64,000 bases of DNA from Oceanobacillus luteolus (lineage in GTDB: Bacteria > Bacillota > Bacilli > Bacillales > Amphibacillaceae), in contig NZ_JAMBON010000011.1 of NCBI RefSeq assembly GCF_023715655.1, positions 34,984 to 98,983 on the forward strand. Direction: 5' to 3'. Position numbers and translations under genes: made by a program. Positions 28,522 to 37,354 of this stretch are shown here, in pieces; position 1 is the stretch's first letter, and every line of letters starts with the position of its first letter. The notes below the pieces were generated by a model. That model was not told the DNA's origin. It worked only from the letters and a program-made list of their open reading frames with translations, and made no database searches.

Positions 28522-29322
28522 TTAATGCCCTACTCTAATGCTGCCATTTACTGTTTTTAATCTCACCTGATTTTCACCATCACCAAATACGGTGTGTTGA
28601 TTATTATTCCCAAATATTTCAATACGTCCGTTTACTACCTCCACGTTAATCTCAGCATTTTTCGGCTCTTCATCCACTCGAACATCAATTTTACCATTAA
28701 CAGATTCTAAGTGGATAGGCTGATCTAAGCTTATTTCCTCAAGATTGATTTTTCCGTTTGTAACTTTTGCTTCGAGCTCGCCCTCTATATTATTCGCATT
28801 TATTTTACCATTAACCGATTTCATGGTTATTGCTTTTGTTTTGAGATTCACGAGTGTAACCTCTCCATTGGTCGATTTTGCTTCAAGGTCCTCCGCTGAA
28901 ATATTTTCAATTCTGATTTTACCATTTCCGGTTTCTGCTCTAAGTGAAGAATATTCAGCTTCTGGCAAGTATACTTTTGTCACCGGTGACTTTATCGAGA
29001 AATCAAAATTGAAGAAGCGAATCATTTTCTCTTTCACTTTCACTTGAAGTACACCATTTTCAACCTCAGCCTCAAACCGTTGACGAGAGCCGGTATTCGT
29101 TTCACCTGCGAACTCTACTTTTGTCATGCTATCTTCTGTAGGTATTACTTCAATTCGGCTATTATCCGTTTCTATAATGATATCCGTTATATTCTCATCA
29201 AACGTCTTTTCTTCATCAATTTTTTTAGTATCAGCAAATGATTGATAAGTAAACAATGCACCTGCAAAACCTATAATCACCAAGAGTACTGCAAGGCCAA
29301 CCATGCGCTTTACATTAAACAT
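28522..29322 (-). CDS. Membrane-anchored DUF4097 beta-repeat protein
   Basis: This 266-residue protein has one N-terminal membrane segment (VGLAVLLVIIGFAGALF) and an exported region of repeated beta strands with the motif (K/E)(S/T)xNGx(I/V) recurring about every 18-22 residues (ETGNGKIRI, STNGEVTL, SVNGKINA, VTNGKINLE, SVNGKIDV, VVNGRIEI, TVNGSIRV). This is the DUF4097 (LiaG/YvlB-like) solenoid. Members often belong to envelope-stress operons. It overlaps the HAAS-domain gene by 8 nt and is the last gene of padR-HAAS-DUF4097. Confidence 0.82.
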   Translation of the reverse strand: MFNVKRMVGLAVLLVIIGFAGALFTYQSFADTKKIDEEKTFDENITDIIIETDNSRIEVIPTEDSMTKVEFAGETNTGSRQRFEAEVENGVLQVKVKEKMIRFFNFDFSIKSPVTKVYLPEAEYSSLRAETGNGKIRIENISAEDLEAKSTNGEVTLVNLKTKAITMKSVNGKINANNIEGELEAKVTNGKINLEEISLDQPIHLESVNGKIDVRVDEEPKNAEINVEVVNGRIEIFGNNNQHTVFGDGENQVRLKTVNGSIRVGH

Positions 29323-29875
29323 GATTCATACCGCCCTTCACCATTCTGACATTAAATTTAAAGTACTGAATAAATTTATTCTTTATCCAAATAGTTACAT
29401 AATACATACTGATTCCAATCAATAACCCTAGTCCTGTAAGCCCAATCGAAAAGAACATATTATACGCTGCAAAAATTTCTGGATATAGGACGGTATTAAT
29501 CAATACTCCAACAGGTGCGAGAACAAAAGTAATTGAAACAATCCATCCCGCGATAATAATAGAAGCTAATGCAAGAAAAGGTCCCAATACAATCACTAAA
29601 TTAAAGAAACCTAACCCAATTACTGCCCACAGCGCCCGAAAGAAATTGCTGGTCGTATTTCTACCTTCGACGTTCTCCACATGATGCATTGCCGTGAGCT
29701 CTTTACCAAGTTGCTCAGGTGAGCCGAGAGAAGCTGCAATCTCTTCCTCTGTCTTCCCATCTTTAACACCATTGGAGAAATACTCCTCGTAATCATTTAA
29801 AATATCATTCTGCTCTTCTACCGGAAAACTTTTTAATGCTTTTTTCAATCTAAATAAAAACTGATCTTTCCCCAC
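29315..29875 (-). CDS. HAAS-domain (DUF1700) membrane protein
   Basis: This 186-residue protein starts with a cytosolic HAAS domain: FLFRLKKALKSFPVEEQNDILNDYEEYFS with GKTEEEIAASLGSPEQLGKEL. Several membrane segments follow. In this family the N-terminal domain is thought to receive a signal from the PadR-type regulator encoded next to it. It begins at GTG (AAGGAG upstream), 2 nt after the padR stop, and overlaps the DUF4097 gene, so the three are tightly coupled. Confidence 0.8.
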   Translation of the reverse strand: MGKDQFLFRLKKALKSFPVEEQNDILNDYEEYFSNGVKDGKTEEEIAASLGSPEQLGKELTAMHHVENVEGRNTTSNFFRALWAVIGLGFFNLVIVLGPFLALASIIIAGWIVSITFVLAPVGVLINTVLYPEIFAAYNMFFSIGLTGLGLLIGISMYYVTIWIKNKFIQYFKFNVRMVKGGMNHV

Positions 29876-29877
29876 AA

Positions 29878-30195
29878 CTATAACTCCTTTCCTTCAATTA
29901 ATTGATTTACTCCGTTCGTGAACATTTGCCATTCCTTCAATAATTCTTGAAGGTGCCCGCTGCCAGATGGTGTTAACTTATAATATTTTCGCGGGGGGCC
30001 TTCCGATGACTCTTGTAAATAAGTTGTCGCAAGACCATCCTTCGTCAAACGACGAAGCAAAGGATATACCGCTCCTTCTGAAATCTCAATTTGATTGGAG
30101 ATATTCTGTGCAAGTTCGTAACCATATTGTGCTTTTTGATCTAGAAGAACGAGAACACATAGCTCAAGTACCCCCTTCTTAAATTGCACGTTCAA
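29878..30195 (-). CDS. PadR-family transcriptional regulator (first module)
   Basis: This 105-residue winged-helix regulator has the PadR pattern [25 protein letters not shown], then [18 protein letters not shown] and [12 protein letters not shown]. It is a short PadR subfamily protein without an effector domain. The start is TTG with GGGAGTG upstream. It leads the operon with the HAAS and DUF4097 genes and is likely autoregulated; an AT-rich imperfect dyad (AGTA...TACT) lies about 35-60 nt upstream at 30229-30251. Confidence 0.85.
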   Translation of the reverse strand: MNVQFKKGVLELCVLVLLDQKAQYGYELAQNISNQIEISEGAVYPLLRRLTKDGLATTYLQESSEGPPRKYYKLTPSGSGHLQELLKEWQMFTNGVNQLIEGKEL

Positions 30196-30360
30196 ATTAG
30201 TTCACTCCCTGTTGTCTTTAAGTATTATTTATTATACAGTACTATATTATATATATTACTAATCAATGTATAATATTCGCTATTAATACATCATAACCAT
30301 CTTAGTTATACAATAGACAAAAGATGTATGGAAAAATATTCTTTTACAAGAAATCATCAA

Positions 30361-30403
30361 AAAAACTGGTTCATTTAGGATTAATACCTAAATGAACCAG
30401 TTT
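30361..30403 (-). terminator. Terminator of htpX
   Basis: A perfect 18-bp stem (30361-30378 with 30386-30403) with a 7-nt loop is followed on the minus strand by a T run. It lies just past the htpX stop. Confidence 0.88.
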
Positions 30404-30407
30404 TGAT

Positions 30408-31283
30408 TTATGAAAGTCTTTGAATTCTGTCGTCTAAATCTGGATGTGTGGAAAAAATACTTGTTTTCCTTCGTCCATTAATCTTTAACGCAGCAATCGA
30501 TGTATCTTCATCCGCCTTGATACGGTTCGTATATGCTTTCAGGGACTCAAGCGCATGTTTCATTTTATCCTTACCAGCTAAATCCGCGCCACCTCGATCG
30601 GCATGGAATTCTCTATGTCTTGAGTAAGCAAAAACAACAAGACTTCCTAAAATGGAAAACGCAATCTGGAAAACTATAATAGCGATAAAATGTACAATCG
30701 GAGCCATCTCTTCCCTTACAAAGCGTGAAACAATGAACGCCGCAATTCGAGCAAGGAAGACAACAAATGTGTTCACTACTCCTTGAAGCAAAGTCATGGT
30801 AACCATGTCACCATTTGCAATATGGGCAACTTCATGCGCAAGCACACCCTCGATTGCGTCATCATCCATCTCTTCCAATAAACCTGTTGAAACAGCAACT
30901 AAGGAGCGCTTCTTTGTTGGACCGGTCGCAAAAGCATTGACTTCCGGAGATTGATAGATTCCTACCTCAGGCATATGTGTTAGCCCTGCTGCTCTTGAAA
31001 GGCGGTGTACCCGTTCCACAAGATCTCTTTCATATTCTGTGGCAGGTTGATCCGGATGAATGACTTGAACACCCATCATCTGCTTCGCCATCCAGCGGGA
31101 CATCGCTAAAGAAATGAACGAGCCAGTAAAACCAATAATTGCACTTAAGATCAATAGCTGGCCAAAGTTGATTCCGCCATCATTAACGTAATTAAGTCCC
31201 CCTGGTATCAAGGAAACTACAATGCTGATCGTTAATAATACCAATGCGTTCGTCAATAAGAAGTAAAAAATCCGCTTTCCCAT
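30408..31283 (-). CDS. htpX: Membrane zinc metalloprotease HtpX
   Basis: This 291-residue M48 protease takes part in membrane protein quality control. Two N-terminal membrane helices precede the zinc site [10 protein letters not shown] (His near 150 and 154, catalytic Glu 151), and [13 protein letters not shown] provides the third ligand. Two further hydrophobic segments lie between them. The ATG at 31283 is preferred because AAAGGG lies 8 nt upstream; a GTG three codons earlier lacks room for a ribosome site. It is monocistronic. Confidence 0.92.
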   Translation of the reverse strand: MGKRIFYFLLTNALVLLTISIVVSLIPGGLNYVNDGGINFGQLLILSAIIGFTGSFISLAMSRWMAKQMMGVQVIHPDQPATEYERDLVERVHRLSRAAGLTHMPEVGIYQSPEVNAFATGPTKKRSLVAVSTGLLEEMDDDAIEGVLAHEVAHIANGDMVTMTLLQGVVNTFVVFLARIAAFIVSRFVREEMAPIVHFIAIIVFQIAFSILGSLVVFAYSRHREFHADRGGADLAGKDKMKHALESLKAYTNRIKADEDTSIAALKINGRRKTSIFSTHPDLDDRIQRLS

Positions 31284-31432
31284 TCTCCACACCCTTTAAA
31301 TAAAAGATTCCTTTTCTTATGCTTAGTATAATCGCTTACCCTCTTCTTCACAAGTTAGAAGAATGGCTTTAGAATGCTTGATTTATGATGCTGATAATTA
31401 ACCTAGAATAGAAACACTCCTACCTAGTGCCC

Positions 31433-31595
31433 GCAATCCAAATACCTCCGCCTTCCGCAGGCGGCCCGTGAGCCTCCAACGCATAGGACGTGCTAGTGCA
31501 GACACAGGAAGTGGTGTTCTTAGTCTGCCTCGCTGTGCTGCGGGGATCTCACTCCGGTCTATCCTACTGCAGGAGCCTCGAGGTATTTGGACTGC
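31433..31595. repeat. GC-rich interspersed repeat, copy A (reverse orientation)
   Basis: This 163-bp GC-rich block stands out from its AT-rich surroundings. Its ends (31433-31448 and 31580-31595) are a 16-nt inverted repeat with one mismatch. Read on the minus strand it shares elements with copy B (GGAGGCTCAC, a CCGCNNNCGGAAGGCG-like part), but with a longer centre. It resembles the palindromic GC-rich repeats scattered in Bacillaceae genomes. The ORF that can be read through it is not a gene. Confidence 0.65.
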
Positions 31596-31766
31596 TCCCA
31601 GGAAATATGAATATTTACCTGGTTGTAGGTTTTATGGGTAATAGTTCGAGAAGGAGTTATGAATTATCTCAAACTAGATTAGTATTCAAGCCATAAATTA
31701 TATTTATGATTAAATGTAAGTGTAAGTAATATAATTCATTGCACCCAACTAACAGTTTTCCTCAAA

Positions 31767-31888
31767 GCAGCCCCCGATACACCGGAGACTCCTGTGGGAG
31801 CAGAGGCATAGGTGAGACCCCGCAGTGGGCTTGCCCACGAGGAGGCTCACCAGCCGCCCACGGAAAGCGAAGGTGTACCGGGGGCTGC
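31767..31888. repeat. GC-rich interspersed repeat, copy B
   Basis: This 122-bp GC-rich block has 17-nt terminal inverted repeats with one mismatch (31767-31783 and 31872-31888). Inside is a strong stem (TGGGCttGCCCA within GGTGAG...CTCACC). GAGACTCCTGTGGGAG, GTGAGACCCCGC and GAGGAGGCTCACC match the widely scattered Bacillaceae repeat. The remaining AT-rich parts of the htpX-desR gap (31284-31432 and 31596-31766) hold no gene. Confidence 0.75.
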
Positions 31889-31935
31889 GGAGCCATGGAC
31901 GAATGCAAGTAGTTTGAACCCAGTTAATCAGAACT

Positions 31936-32538
31936 TTATTTAAACCAACCTTTTTCTTTAAATCTCGAAATGGCTTCGATTCGGTTGCTTACGTCTAATT
32001 TATCTAAAATCATGGACACATAATTACGGACGGTTCCATTTGATAAATAGAGCTGTTCGGCAATTTCTTTTGTATTCTTCCCTTCCGCAATCATCCTAAT
32101 TACTTCAATTTCTCTATCTGTCAGCGGATTTTTTTCCTCATCCAGAGCCATGTCGACCAACTCCGGGGAATATATCTTGCGACCATCCATTACCGCTCTA
32201 ATGGAACTTGCCAATTCTTCACTTGGACTATCCTTTAACAAATAACCACTGACATTGGCTTTTCTTGCCCTTTCAAAATAACCTGGTCGTGCAAATGTAG
32301 TTAATATAATCACTTTACAAGGATTTGTCTTCAATTCCTCAGCGGCATCAAGTCCGCTCTTCACAGGCATTTCAATATCCATGATACAAACATCCGGCTC
32401 AAGTTGCTTCACTAATTGCAATGCTTCCTCCCCATTGCGTGCCTTTCCGACAACTTCCAAATCCTCTTCCAAATCGAGTAGCGAGCCAAGTGCACCAAGT
32501 AATAAACGTTGATCTTCTGCTATAACGATTCGAATCAT
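31936..32538 (-). CDS. desR: Response regulator DesR (NarL/LuxR type)
   Basis: This 200-residue regulator has a receiver domain with phosphoacceptor Asp54 (CIMDIEMP) and a C-terminal LuxR-type helix-turn-helix (LTDREIEVIRMIAEGKNTKEIAEQLYLSNGTVRNY). In Bacillus subtilis the phosphorylated dimer binds the des promoter and turns on the acyl-lipid desaturase in the cold. Order, length (199 there) and the adjoining kinase all agree. It overlaps desK by 4 nt. Confidence 0.93.
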   Translation of the reverse strand: MIRIVIAEDQRLLLGALGSLLDLEEDLEVVGKARNGEEALQLVKQLEPDVCIMDIEMPVKSGLDAAEELKTNPCKVIILTTFARPGYFERARKANVSGYLLKDSPSEELASSIRAVMDGRKIYSPELVDMALDEEKNPLTDREIEVIRMIAEGKNTKEIAEQLYLSNGTVRNYVSMILDKLDVSNRIEAISRFKEKGWFK

Positions 32539-33671
32539 GAATTCTCCCCCTGTTCATTTTGCCGCGTCACCTGTGGAACTTTAATTGTAATGGTGGTCCC
32601 ATTTCCATTAGTAATTTTTAAACTACCATTCACAAATTCCAATCGCTCCCTCATTCCCTGCAATCCAATTCCTTTGCTTGCATGAAGTTTATCCTTCATC
32701 CCCACTCCATTATCTTCCACAGTAATTTTCCATTCGTCTGCAAGCTTCTCAATTTTGACAGTGCATGTAGTTGCCTTACTATGCTTTACAACATTTGTGA
32801 TTGCTTCCTTCAAACACATACTTAGTACATGTTCAATAAACAAAGGTATGTTTTCTACCTTTTCAGTCTTCTCTATGTGGAAATCTATTTTAGCGGCCTC
32901 CAGTAGTTGTTGCACACGGATAATTTCTTCGTTTAGTTTTATGCCCTTCATATCAGCTACCAAATCACGAACTTCCTTTAACGCCCTTCTTGCAGTCTGC
33001 TGAATATCCTCCAATTCGGCTTTAGCTGAATCTGGCTTGATATCAATTAACTTACGAGCCAGGTCACTTTTCAAACCAATTAAGGAAAGTTTTTGTCCCA
33101 GGGTATCATGTAAGTCACGTGCTATTCTCTGTCTTTCTTCTACAACAATCAATTGGGAAATTATTTCATTGGCATCTTCCAACTGATTTTCTAATTTTTC
33201 ATGTTTGTTTCGATTATACATATTAAAAGGTAAAAGTATGACACCGATAATGGCAATTATAATAAAAGGTAACTGAGATATGAATAATTCCTCTTGGCTA
33301 AAGAAGGATATCACCGCAGCAACGATGGTCGTTACAAGATGAACAATATATATTGTAATAAATCCGATTTTATTTTTTATATTTCCAATAAAAAATGCTA
33401 AAAAAAGTGAAAAATAAATATATCCAAAGTAAATCGTCATAAAAATACTGATTGCCATTTCTATTCCAACAGTCACATAAACCGTCCAACCTTTTTTTAT
33501 AAATGATAGACGATATGCCGTGAAAAATAGGGCAACTAATAAGATGCCATAGACAATCTGAGAAGTGGAGGATGTACGAAAAATAAAGTAAAATGGCAAC
33601 AAACAAAACGCAATCCACCCAAAAATACTCAAATATGTGTTTTTCGGGAACAGCTGATACCATTGTTGCAT
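32535..33671 (-). CDS. desK: Membrane thermosensor histidine kinase DesK
   Basis: From the ATG at 33671 the kinase has 378 residues. Four or five membrane segments come first, then a coiled-coil linker, the HisKA_3 motif ARDLHDTLGQKLSLIGLKSD (His188, the same number as in Bacillus subtilis DesK) and an HATPase_c domain (GIGLQGMRERLEF). DesK senses membrane thickness. The N terminus keeps Lys and Asn near the interface (LFPKNTYLS), like the K and N of the sunken-buoy motif. An ATG 13 codons earlier has no ribosome site and does not match the family start. A terminator separates it from des. Confidence 0.92.
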   Translation of the reverse strand: MQQWYQLFPKNTYLSIFGWIAFCLLPFYFIFRTSSTSQIVYGILLVALFFTAYRLSFIKKGWTVYVTVGIEMAISIFMTIYFGYIYFSLFLAFFIGNIKNKIGFITIYIVHLVTTIVAAVISFFSQEELFISQLPFIIIAIIGVILLPFNMYNRNKHEKLENQLEDANEIISQLIVVEERQRIARDLHDTLGQKLSLIGLKSDLARKLIDIKPDSAKAELEDIQQTARRALKEVRDLVADMKGIKLNEEIIRVQQLLEAAKIDFHIEKTEKVENIPLFIEHVLSMCLKEAITNVVKHSKATTCTVKIEKLADEWKITVEDNGVGMKDKLHASKGIGLQGMRERLEFVNGSLKITNGNGTTITIKVPQVTRQNEQGENS

Positions 33672-33733
33672 CTGTTGCCCATCCCTTCTAAGATAAAATA
33701 GTTTAGTCATAAGTATAACAAATGTAAGTATGA

Positions 33734-33766
33734 AAAGCCCTTCAACCTTTCGAGTTGAAGGGCTTT
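33734..33766 (-). terminator. Terminator between des and desKR
   Basis: A perfect 13-bp stem (33734-33746 with 33754-33766) and 7-nt loop lie just past the des stop. Its short T tail could allow partial readthrough into desKR. Confidence 0.75.
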
Positions 33767-33772
33767 AGCATA

Positions 33773-34825
33773 TTATTTTTCTTGAAAGCTCGGATTTTTC
33801 ATTTTTAAAGCTGTTTTTGTTTTTCTTTCTGCAGCCAAAACTTTATATTCCTTAAAGCTCACAAAGCTTCTGCTAGCTTGATCATAAAGTCTGAAACGAA
33901 TGGATTGAAGGCTGGTTTTCAACGTAATGGTTGTCGCCTTATGCAGCGGTGGCGTTGTTTCATGTGCTTTTTCCAAGTTGTAGTTCGGTACTCTAGGACT
34001 CAAATGATGCACATGATGATAACCTATACTGCCAGTCAACCATTCCAAGACTTTCGGCAACTTGTAATACGAACTGCCATCAACAGCAGCTTTAACATAA
34101 TCCCATTCGTCTTCATTCTCAAAATAAGAATCTTCGAACTGATGTTGGACATAAAATAGCCAGATACCCGCCGCTCCTGCAATAAATAGGATTGGCAATT
34201 GCACCGTTAAGAATGCTTGCCAGCCAATTGCCCAAATTAACAATGCATAAATAACTAAAATAGAAACATTAATTATATACGTATTGAATCTTTCTTTACT
34301 CTTTGCACCTTTCCGGTTAAATCGATTGGATATCAAGAAAAGATAGAATGGCCCTAGGCCAAACAAGACTATAGGATTACGGTATAGCCGATATCCTAAT
34401 TTACCCCAGAAGGACGATTCCATGTACTCATCCACTGTCATCACCCATATATCTCCTGTCCCGCGTTTATCTAAATTACCGCTCGTTGCGTGATGGATGG
34501 AATGATCTCTTTTCCACTTTTCAAATGCAAAATGCGTGATGATACCAGTAATGGTACCAACAATTCGATTTGCCTTTCCATTTTTAAAGAACGACATATG
34601 TGTACAATCGTGGAAGATAATGAAAGTACGGATAACAAATCCAGCAGCTACAATCGATAGAAGAATGGATAGAAATATGGAAACCGATAAAGCTTGGTAC
34701 GCCAAGAACCAAAGGATAATAAATGGAATAATGGTATTTATCATTTGTATGATACTGGCCTTCGTATTTGAACTTGCATAGGGTGCCACACTTTTTCTTA
34801 ACTGCGCTTGCTTTTCCCTGCTCAT
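33773..34825 (-). CDS. des: Acyl-lipid fatty acid desaturase Des
   Basis: This 350-residue membrane di-iron desaturase puts double bonds into phospholipid acyl chains after cold shift. The three histidine boxes are HDCTH (72-76), HSIHH (108-112) and HVHHL near 275, separated by membrane helices in the family pattern. AGGAGG precedes the ATG. Two DesR-type palindromes lie 70-100 nt upstream, and desK and desR follow, so the whole cold-response circuit is local. Confidence 0.93.
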   Translation of the reverse strand: MSREKQAQLRKSVAPYASSNTKASIIQMINTIIPFIILWFLAYQALSVSIFLSILLSIVAAGFVIRTFIIFHDCTHMSFFKNGKANRIVGTITGIITHFAFEKWKRDHSIHHATSGNLDKRGTGDIWVMTVDEYMESSFWGKLGYRLYRNPIVLFGLGPFYLFLISNRFNRKGAKSKERFNTYIINVSILVIYALLIWAIGWQAFLTVQLPILFIAGAAGIWLFYVQHQFEDSYFENEDEWDYVKAAVDGSSYYKLPKVLEWLTGSIGYHHVHHLSPRVPNYNLEKAHETTPPLHKATTITLKTSLQSIRFRLYDQASRSFVSFKEYKVLAAERKTKTALKMKNPSFQEK

Positions 34826-34894
34826 AATATCCTCCTAAAATAAAAATTCATTTTTCTTTATCTTAGGGTAAATGAGCGTATATTTGTAAGTCCT

Positions 34895-34926
34895 AAATGT
34901 CACGACATTTATATGACATTTGTCAT
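34895..34926 (-). promoter_or_regulatory. Two DesR operators upstream of des
   Basis: Two adjacent palindromes are seen: AAATGTC-n2-GACATTT (34895-34910) and ATGACA-n2-TGTCAT (34913-34926), both with perfect arms. Their TGACA/TGTCA half-sites and position match the tandem DesR sites of the Bacillus subtilis des promoter. The proximal one should lie at the -35 region. Confidence 0.75.
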
Positions 34927-34965
34927 ACTCCTACTTTATATATGGTAAACAATTAAGTAATTTCC

Positions 34966-36177
34966 TCAACTGGCCCTATTGTTACCTGCTAGCCCTGTTT
35001 GTTTTTCTCTACCCGATTTTTTCCCGTGAAGGAGATAATAAAGCGGAAGGGCGAGGAAGGCAATTACACTCATCGCAAGATATAATCCACGGAATCCTGT
35101 CACCGGTATGAAGTAACCTAGCAAGAAAGGTCCAAGTCCCATTCCAAGGTCATAGAATGTAAAGAACGTTGCGGTTGCAAGACCAACTCTACGGTGGGGA
35201 ATTCCACTTACAGCAATAGTCTGGGCACTAGATTGCAACGTTCCAAATCCAACACCAATAATTGCTCCAGCTACAAGTAATGTAAAGCCATTACCTGCTT
35301 GACTTAAGACAACCAACCCGATACCAAATAAAGCAATTGACGGGTACATCACACTGTTTTCCCCTTTGTTATCATATAACCTTCCTGTGAAAGGACGCGA
35401 CATGAGTAGGAAAACAGCATACATAACAAAGAAAAAGCTCGCAGCACTTACGAGGTTGATCTCTACGGAGTACGCACTGATAAAGGACAGAATACTAGAG
35501 TTTGCTATACCGAGAATCAACATTAATACAGAGATGGGTAAAGCACTGCTTTCAAAGTAGTCATCAATTCGAAATTTCCGTTTCACTTGGTTATCTTTGT
35601 ACTCCTCTTCTAATTCCGGCACTTTCATAGATAATGCTGTTACTAATGCAATAACTGAAATAATGGTAGTGATGACAAAAATCATATCGTTACTCATATA
35701 TTGTATGGTCATTAAACCAACAAAGGGTCCAATCGACATGGCTAAATTATTACTTGTAGCGAAATAACCCATCCCCTCCCCTCTTCTGCTTGGGGGTATC
35801 ACATCCACAGCGATGGTTCCTGTAGCAGTAGAGGAAATGCCGAATGCAAATCCATGAACAAATCGAATGGTTAACATCCACCCAATACTATCAATCGGAA
35901 AATAGAGTAGTGTTACAACTAAAAATAGAGCCAATCCGAATACAAGTAATTTTTTTCTTCCGACAGATGCGATGAGGTTTCCCGCCATTGGTCTAACTAC
36001 AACAGCTCCCAGTACGAATATACTTGATGCTAATCCTGCAATACTTCCTGAAACATTGAATTGTTCGATGGAGTAAATGGCAAGTGTTACCATTAAAATA
36101 TAGAAGGATACAAATAGAAGGAAATTTGATGTGGATACCATAATAAAATCTTTCGTCCATAGTTTGGTTTTACTCAA
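34966..36177 (-). CDS. MFS transporter, drug-efflux type
   Basis: This 403-residue major facilitator has 12 predicted helices. It has a motif A-like loop (GNLIASVGRKKLLVFG) and, in helix 5, GYFATSNNLAMSIGPFVGL, which resembles the antiporter motif C region of proton-driven exporters. Substrate is unknown. It overlaps the upstream marR gene by 4 nt, and that regulator probably controls it in response to the compound exported. Confidence 0.85.
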   Translation of the reverse strand: MSKTKLWTKDFIMVSTSNFLLFVSFYILMVTLAIYSIEQFNVSGSIAGLASSIFVLGAVVVRPMAGNLIASVGRKKLLVFGLALFLVVTLLYFPIDSIGWMLTIRFVHGFAFGISSTATGTIAVDVIPPSRRGEGMGYFATSNNLAMSIGPFVGLMTIQYMSNDMIFVITTIISVIALVTALSMKVPELEEEYKDNQVKRKFRIDDYFESSALPISVLMLILGIANSSILSFISAYSVEINLVSAASFFFVMYAVFLLMSRPFTGRLYDNKGENSVMYPSIALFGIGLVVLSQAGNGFTLLVAGAIIGVGFGTLQSSAQTIAVSGIPHRRVGLATATFFTFYDLGMGLGPFLLGYFIPVTGFRGLYLAMSVIAFLALPLYYLLHGKKSGREKQTGLAGNNRAS

Positions 36178-36599
36178 TTAATCTCCTCCTCATATAATTT
36201 CTCTCTTAAACTTTGAATTGTTCTTAGCGTAGTTTCTATGTCCTGATCAGAAATCTCTTTCATCAGTCCTGTTTCAAAATGGGTGACAATCCTTTGAGCC
36301 TCTTCATAGCTCTCTTCTCCCTTACGAGTCAAATGCATTCGTTTTTCCCGTTTATCTAAACTAGGCACCTCTTCAATCAATCCTTGCTCTTCCAGCCTTT
36401 TAACAGTCCGACTGATCGTCGGCTTCTCCACATCAAGATAATTGCTGATTTCAACAAGCGTTACGGGTTGCTGCTTTTTCATACAGTATATAAGAAGCCA
36501 TTGAGAATGGAATAATCCGACGGTAGATAGTTTTTCATTCAACTTCTTTTTAAACGACCGAGTAAATTGGAGCTGCTGATGAAACAATGTTTCCCTCAT
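36174..36599 (-). CDS. MarR-family transcriptional regulator
   Basis: This 141-residue winged-helix repressor shows the MarR pattern: LSTVGLFHSQWLLIYCM, VTLVEISNYLDVEKPTISRTVKRLEEQGLIEEVPS and DKREKRMHLTRKGEESY (wing with D-x-R). The ATG at 36599 is chosen because GAGGG is well placed. An ATG four codons upstream lacks a ribosome site. A strong palindrome 20 nt upstream is its probable operator, so the marR-MFS operon should be autorepressed. Confidence 0.88.
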   Translation of the reverse strand: MRETLFHQQLQFTRSFKKKLNEKLSTVGLFHSQWLLIYCMKKQQPVTLVEISNYLDVEKPTISRTVKRLEEQGLIEEVPSLDKREKRMHLTRKGEESYEEAQRIVTHFETGLMKEISDQDIETTLRTIQSLREKLYEEEIN

Positions 36600-36619
36600 T
36601 ATATCCCTCATTCCCGAAA

Positions 36620-36639
36620 ATAGTTACCTAGATAACTAT
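36620..36639 (-). promoter_or_regulatory. MarR operator overlapping an extended -10 promoter
   Basis: ATAGTTACCTAGATAACTAT is a 20-bp palindrome with a single mismatched pair. On the minus strand TGGTATATA (an extended -10 element) overlaps its upstream arm, so a bound repressor would occlude polymerase. Confidence 0.7.
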
Positions 36640-36709
36640 ATACCAAATACATCCTTTTGTCTATGGATTGTAACCGAAGTAAAAGCAGTTCTTCGTACTA
36701 AAGTCCACA

Positions 36710-36752
36710 AAAACCCGGTGACTTAGAGAAAGTCTCCAAGTCACCGGGTTTT
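36710..36752 (-). terminator. Terminator of DUF1648 gene
   Basis: A perfect 15-bp GC-rich stem (36710-36724 with 36738-36752) overlaps the stop codon of the DUF1648 gene and has a T-rich tail. Confidence 0.85.
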
Positions 36753-37274
36753 CACATCGCGATAAGTTTTTTTTATGTAATAAAAAATTGGAATGAATAA
36801 AAGTACAAGCAACACTTCGAAACCAAATCCCAATCCGTCTGGCTCACCCAAAGCATGTTGGATGATGTCATAGTAGATCGCACTAAACATGAAACTAAGT
36901 ATAAGATTAGTAATGGCGAACATCCTTGCGATATTCGTTTTCACCATTCCAATTTGCTCTTCCGTCAATTCTTCTTTATTAACGAAAGGAATATTGATCA
37001 ACTGCAAACTATCCACCGTGTCTGCGGAACGAATAATAAGGAAGTAATTCAAAACAAACATAAGTACAACTGCATGAAAATGGATAAGCATCAAACCAAA
37101 CAATGTTGCTTTATTTCCCCAATCATCCGCTTCTCCAGCCGTATTAAAATGAATCGGAATCTCGTCCGGAAGCTTACCGTACATGAAGAAAACATAAATG
37201 AATATACCAAACATCACACTAAACGTTAATATATCCAGCCCCGGTGGATAATGCTTTTGTATCCTTCTCCACAT
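36741..37274 (-). CDS. DUF1648 membrane protein
   Basis: This 177-residue protein has four hydrophobic segments. Its N-terminal half has the DUF1648 signature LPDEIPIHFNTAGEADDWGNK after the first helix. DUF1648 proteins include SdpI-like immunity factors and many uncharacterised membrane proteins. Only the first domain is evident here, so a role in peptide-toxin immunity cannot be assumed. It is monocistronic; neither neighbour suggests a function. Confidence 0.75.
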   Translation of the reverse strand: MWRRIQKHYPPGLDILTFSVMFGIFIYVFFMYGKLPDEIPIHFNTAGEADDWGNKATLFGLMLIHFHAVVLMFVLNYFLIIRSADTVDSLQLINIPFVNKEELTEEQIGMVKTNIARMFAITNLILSFMFSAIYYDIIQHALGEPDGLGFGFEVLLVLLFIPIFYYIKKTYRDVKTR

Positions 37275-37354
37275 ACAATCAACCTTTCTCTATGTATCTC
37301 TTTCAATCATACACCTGTGATAACGGATGTACTGGCTTTTTTCGCACTCCTATA

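Noticed and set aside
31490..31696. 68-codon ORF on the plus strand
   Set aside because: It lies within and beside GC-rich repeat A; the composition comes from the repeat, not from a protein.
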